Positions 62,430-64,000 of a DNA stretch of 64,000 nt are shown here, in pieces. The notes beneath the pieces are model-generated. The model saw only the letters and a program-made list of their open reading frames with translations. It made no database searches and was not told where the DNA came from. Both the position numbers and the translations under genes were made by a program. Source of the DNA: Polyangiaceae bacterium (GTDB lineage Bacteria; Myxococcota_A; Polyangia; Polyangiales; Polyangiaceae). The stretch covers positions 267,244 through 331,243 of the forward strand of contig JANXOF010000023.1 in NCBI GenBank assembly GCA_025353725.1. Direction: 5' to 3'. The first letter of the stretch is position 1. Each line of letters starts with the position of its first letter.

Positions 62430-63867
62430 TTCGGAAACGACGCACGTAGTCGAGATTGAAGCGGGTATCGGTGAGCCCACGTTTATTCCACTTGTAACAG
62501 GCCAGGAACTCCAGCCGATAAGCGTCGGACGAAAGGGAATGTGGCGCATCGAGTCCGCAAGGGTGCTCGACGTCCACGCCTTTCTCTACTTCGATCGCGC
62601 GTCACTTTTCGTGCAGAGCGCAGACAACGAGAGTGTCGTCACCGTCTCGGGGAGGCGTATTGGCACAGTGTGGACCGAGCTCTTTGCACCTTGCACCCTC
62701 GAGATCGGAAGCGCGCGCCTGCGCTATCGATCGCTTCTCGATGACGCGGAAAGCCAGCCGACGATGATGGGGCCCTCGCCCTACGAGCCAAAGCTCGGAG
62801 CGATGCGACCTCCTGGGGCCTCCATGCCGGCCGCCACGGCACCGGCGCCGCCTCCCGGTCCGACGGCAAGGTTGGGAGCCTCGAGCTCGCGCGACCAAAT
62901 CACGGACCGCCCGGTGGGGCAACGCGCTCAGGCAGCCGCGACTCCTCCGCTTCTGTTTCCGAAAACGGAGCGCGGCCTCAACGCAGAGCCTCCGCCACCG
63001 GCCGTCGAGAGCGGCGACTCCACCCGAATCGCACCGCGCGACGCCAGTGCGGGACGCTACGGTTCCGTTGGGCCCCCCAGAGTTGGCTCAGGAATGCTCT
63101 CGACGGACGACTCGGCTACCGTCCTCGGAGCGCCGCGGCCGAGGAGCGTAGGCGCGATTCCGGTGAACCAGGCCTCCGCGGGAGCGCTCGCCGCCCATGA
63201 CCCTCGTGGCCCCACGATGCCGCCGGGGCTCTACGGTCCGGGACCTTACCCAAAGGGCGGCGCGACCGTCACGTCGCCGAGACTGAACGCGGGAGCGCTT
63301 ATGGCGCGCCTGGTTGCACAGGCGAAAGCGACGTCACGTCCCACGTTGCTCGCAGGGGCGCTTTTTGCCATTGGCGGCATTCTCTACTTGACGACAGGGA
63401 ATGACGTCACGGTGAGTTCGCGAAGGCCACCGTCAGCCCCACCCGGCGAAAGCCTTGCGCAACCCTCGAGCGCCTCTGTCCCGGCAGGTGCCCAGTTGTC
63501 TCCTCCGCCGGTACGGATGCCGACAGTCGCCGCACTGCCAGCGTGGCCGGCAAATGTTCCGTGTCCGCCCGCGAATTGGCCGCCTTCTACACCCCTGCCC
63601 TGCGTGCCGAATGCAGCCGGCACGCCGTCCGAAAGAACCGCAAAGGAGACGGGTGCGAAAGGCGAACCGAAGGCGCCCACCACGCCAGCGCAACCTCCAG
63701 CCGCGAAGTCATTGGAGCGACAAGCCGTAGACTACGTGGCGGGCGGTGATGTCGCCAAAGCCGTAGCCGCCTACGACGAGCTCGTGCGGCGCGACCCCTC
63801 AAACGCGGTGTACGTCTTGGCCGCGCGGATTTTGCGAGCCAAACTCGAAGGAGCGACTGCGCACTAG
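62422..63867 (+). CDS. FHA-like protein with Pro-rich linker and membrane helix, Tad locus
   Basis: 481 residues from the ATG at 62422, which overlaps the ATPase gene by 8 bp. Residues about 8-110 are FHA-like (LQPISVGRKGMWRIESARVL, then LYFDRASLFVQSAD and VTVSGRRIGTVW), followed by a long Pro/Ala-rich linker (about 110-300), one membrane helix (LLAGALFAIGGILYLTTG) and a C-terminal Pro-rich part ending in a TPR-like stretch (DVAKAVAAYDELVRRDPSNA). It probably spans from a cytoplasmic FHA-like sensor to the periplasm. Last gene of the Tad locus in this window. Confidence 0.78.
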   Translation: MGSSETTHVVEIEAGIGEPTFIPLVTGQELQPISVGRKGMWRIESARVLDVHAFLYFDRASLFVQSADNESVVTVSGRRIGTVWTELFAPCTLEIGSARLRYRSLLDDAESQPTMMGPSPYEPKLGAMRPPGASMPAATAPAPPPGPTARLGASSSRDQITDRPVGQRAQAAATPPLLFPKTERGLNAEPPPPAVESGDSTRIAPRDASAGRYGSVGPPRVGSGMLSTDDSATVLGAPRPRSVGAIPVNQASAGALAAHDPRGPTMPPGLYGPGPYPKGGATVTSPRLNAGALMARLVAQAKATSRPTLLAGALFAIGGILYLTTGNDVTVSSRRPPSAPPGESLAQPSSASVPAGAQLSPPPVRMPTVAALPAWPANVPCPPANWPPSTPLPCVPNAAGTPSERTAKETGAKGEPKAPTTPAQPPAAKSLERQAVDYVAGGDVAKAVAAYDELVRRDPSNAVYVLAARILRAKLEGATAH

Positions 63868-63895
63868 TACCGGCACACAGAGGTTCTGACCGAAA

Positions 63896-64000
63896 TCAGG
63901 CCGCAGCTCGAATGGCGACTTGAGGGCGGACCGAGAGATATGCCCTGCCGAGCTTCTCGCGGGCCCGTTCAACGGTGAATAGCCACTTGATGCGTGCACC
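63896..64000 (-). CDS. C-terminal end of an IS630-like transposase, cut by window edge
   Basis: The last 35 codons of a minus-strand frame enter from the right edge and read ARIKWLFTVERAREKLGRAY before ending SVRPQVAIRAAA. The pattern IxWxFTxExARxKLxRxY is the usual C-terminus of IS630-family transposases. No inverted repeat can be defined in the 28 bp between this stop and the FHA gene end. The identification rests on a short stretch and on memory of the family. Confidence 0.55.
   Translation of the reverse strand, partial: GARIKWLFTVERAREKLGRAYLSVRPQVAIRAAA

Overview
The window looks like a chromosomal piece of a GC-rich, Gram-negative, predatory or soil-type bacterium, most probably Myxococcota/Polyangia. 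Support comes from the gene content: many lipoproteins, an FHA-type sigma-54 activator, several Ser/Thr kinase-like proteins, an OmpA protein with thrombospondin type 3 repeats, a MYXO-CTERM-like tail, and a Tad pilus locus rich in FHA domains. This is inference from gene content, since no rRNA or other marker lies in the window. No tRNA, rRNA or CRISPR array was seen.

Left part (1-14180). The window opens inside a YdeI/OmpD-associated gene, followed by a possible truncated Uma2-like remnant. A tightly coupled three-gene operon (671-4355) encodes two related solute-binding-type exported proteins, one carrying a VWA domain, with a membrane/coiled-coil protein between them and no permease. On the minus strand is a gliding-type ABC export operon (ATPase, permease, GldG-like, DUF4340). 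It is split by a two-gene AAA ATPase + TOPRIM-like module (6484-8413) that resembles ATPase/TOPRIM defence pairs. An FHA-sigma-54 activator and an uncharacterised partner sit upstream.

Centre-left (14440-23841) is a plus-strand envelope and signalling run: OmpA/TSP3, DUF481 porin-like protein, MscL, membrane adenylate cyclase, Ser/Thr kinase with a degenerate receiver, LysM-FecR protein, and an FGE/SUMF1-type lipoprotein. Facing it is a trypsin-like lipoprotein coupled to a large secreted protein with HGH and D-x-C blocks reminiscent of clan CD cysteine peptidases. A paralogue of the latter lies in the Tad locus.

Centre (26935-46752) is mostly housekeeping and metabolism: crotonase, DUF3293, a two-component system, an EEP-family lipoprotein, aroE, xseA, biotin carboxylase, metG overlapped by a membrane pseudokinase, thymidine phosphorylase, a mono-haem cytochrome-like lipoprotein, a WYL regulator, a saccharopine-dehydrogenase-like reductase and a KamA-type radical SAM aminomutase.

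Right part (46798-63867) is a Tad/Flp pilus locus: two Flp-type pilins, prepilin peptidase, TadE/TadG-like minor pilins, CpaB, secretin CpaC, FHA-fused CpaF, TadB, TadC, an FHA-like membrane protein, a TPR lipoprotein, a second CpaF and a further FHA-like membrane protein. No CpaE/TadZ gene was seen. The window ends in the C-terminus of an IS630-like transposase.

Most genes are packed in short operons with 1-16 bp overlaps (ATGA, GTGA, TTGA, TGATG), so translational coupling is widespread. Start codons were chosen by family N-termini, signal peptides and Shine-Dalgarno spacing, and GTG and TTG starts are common.
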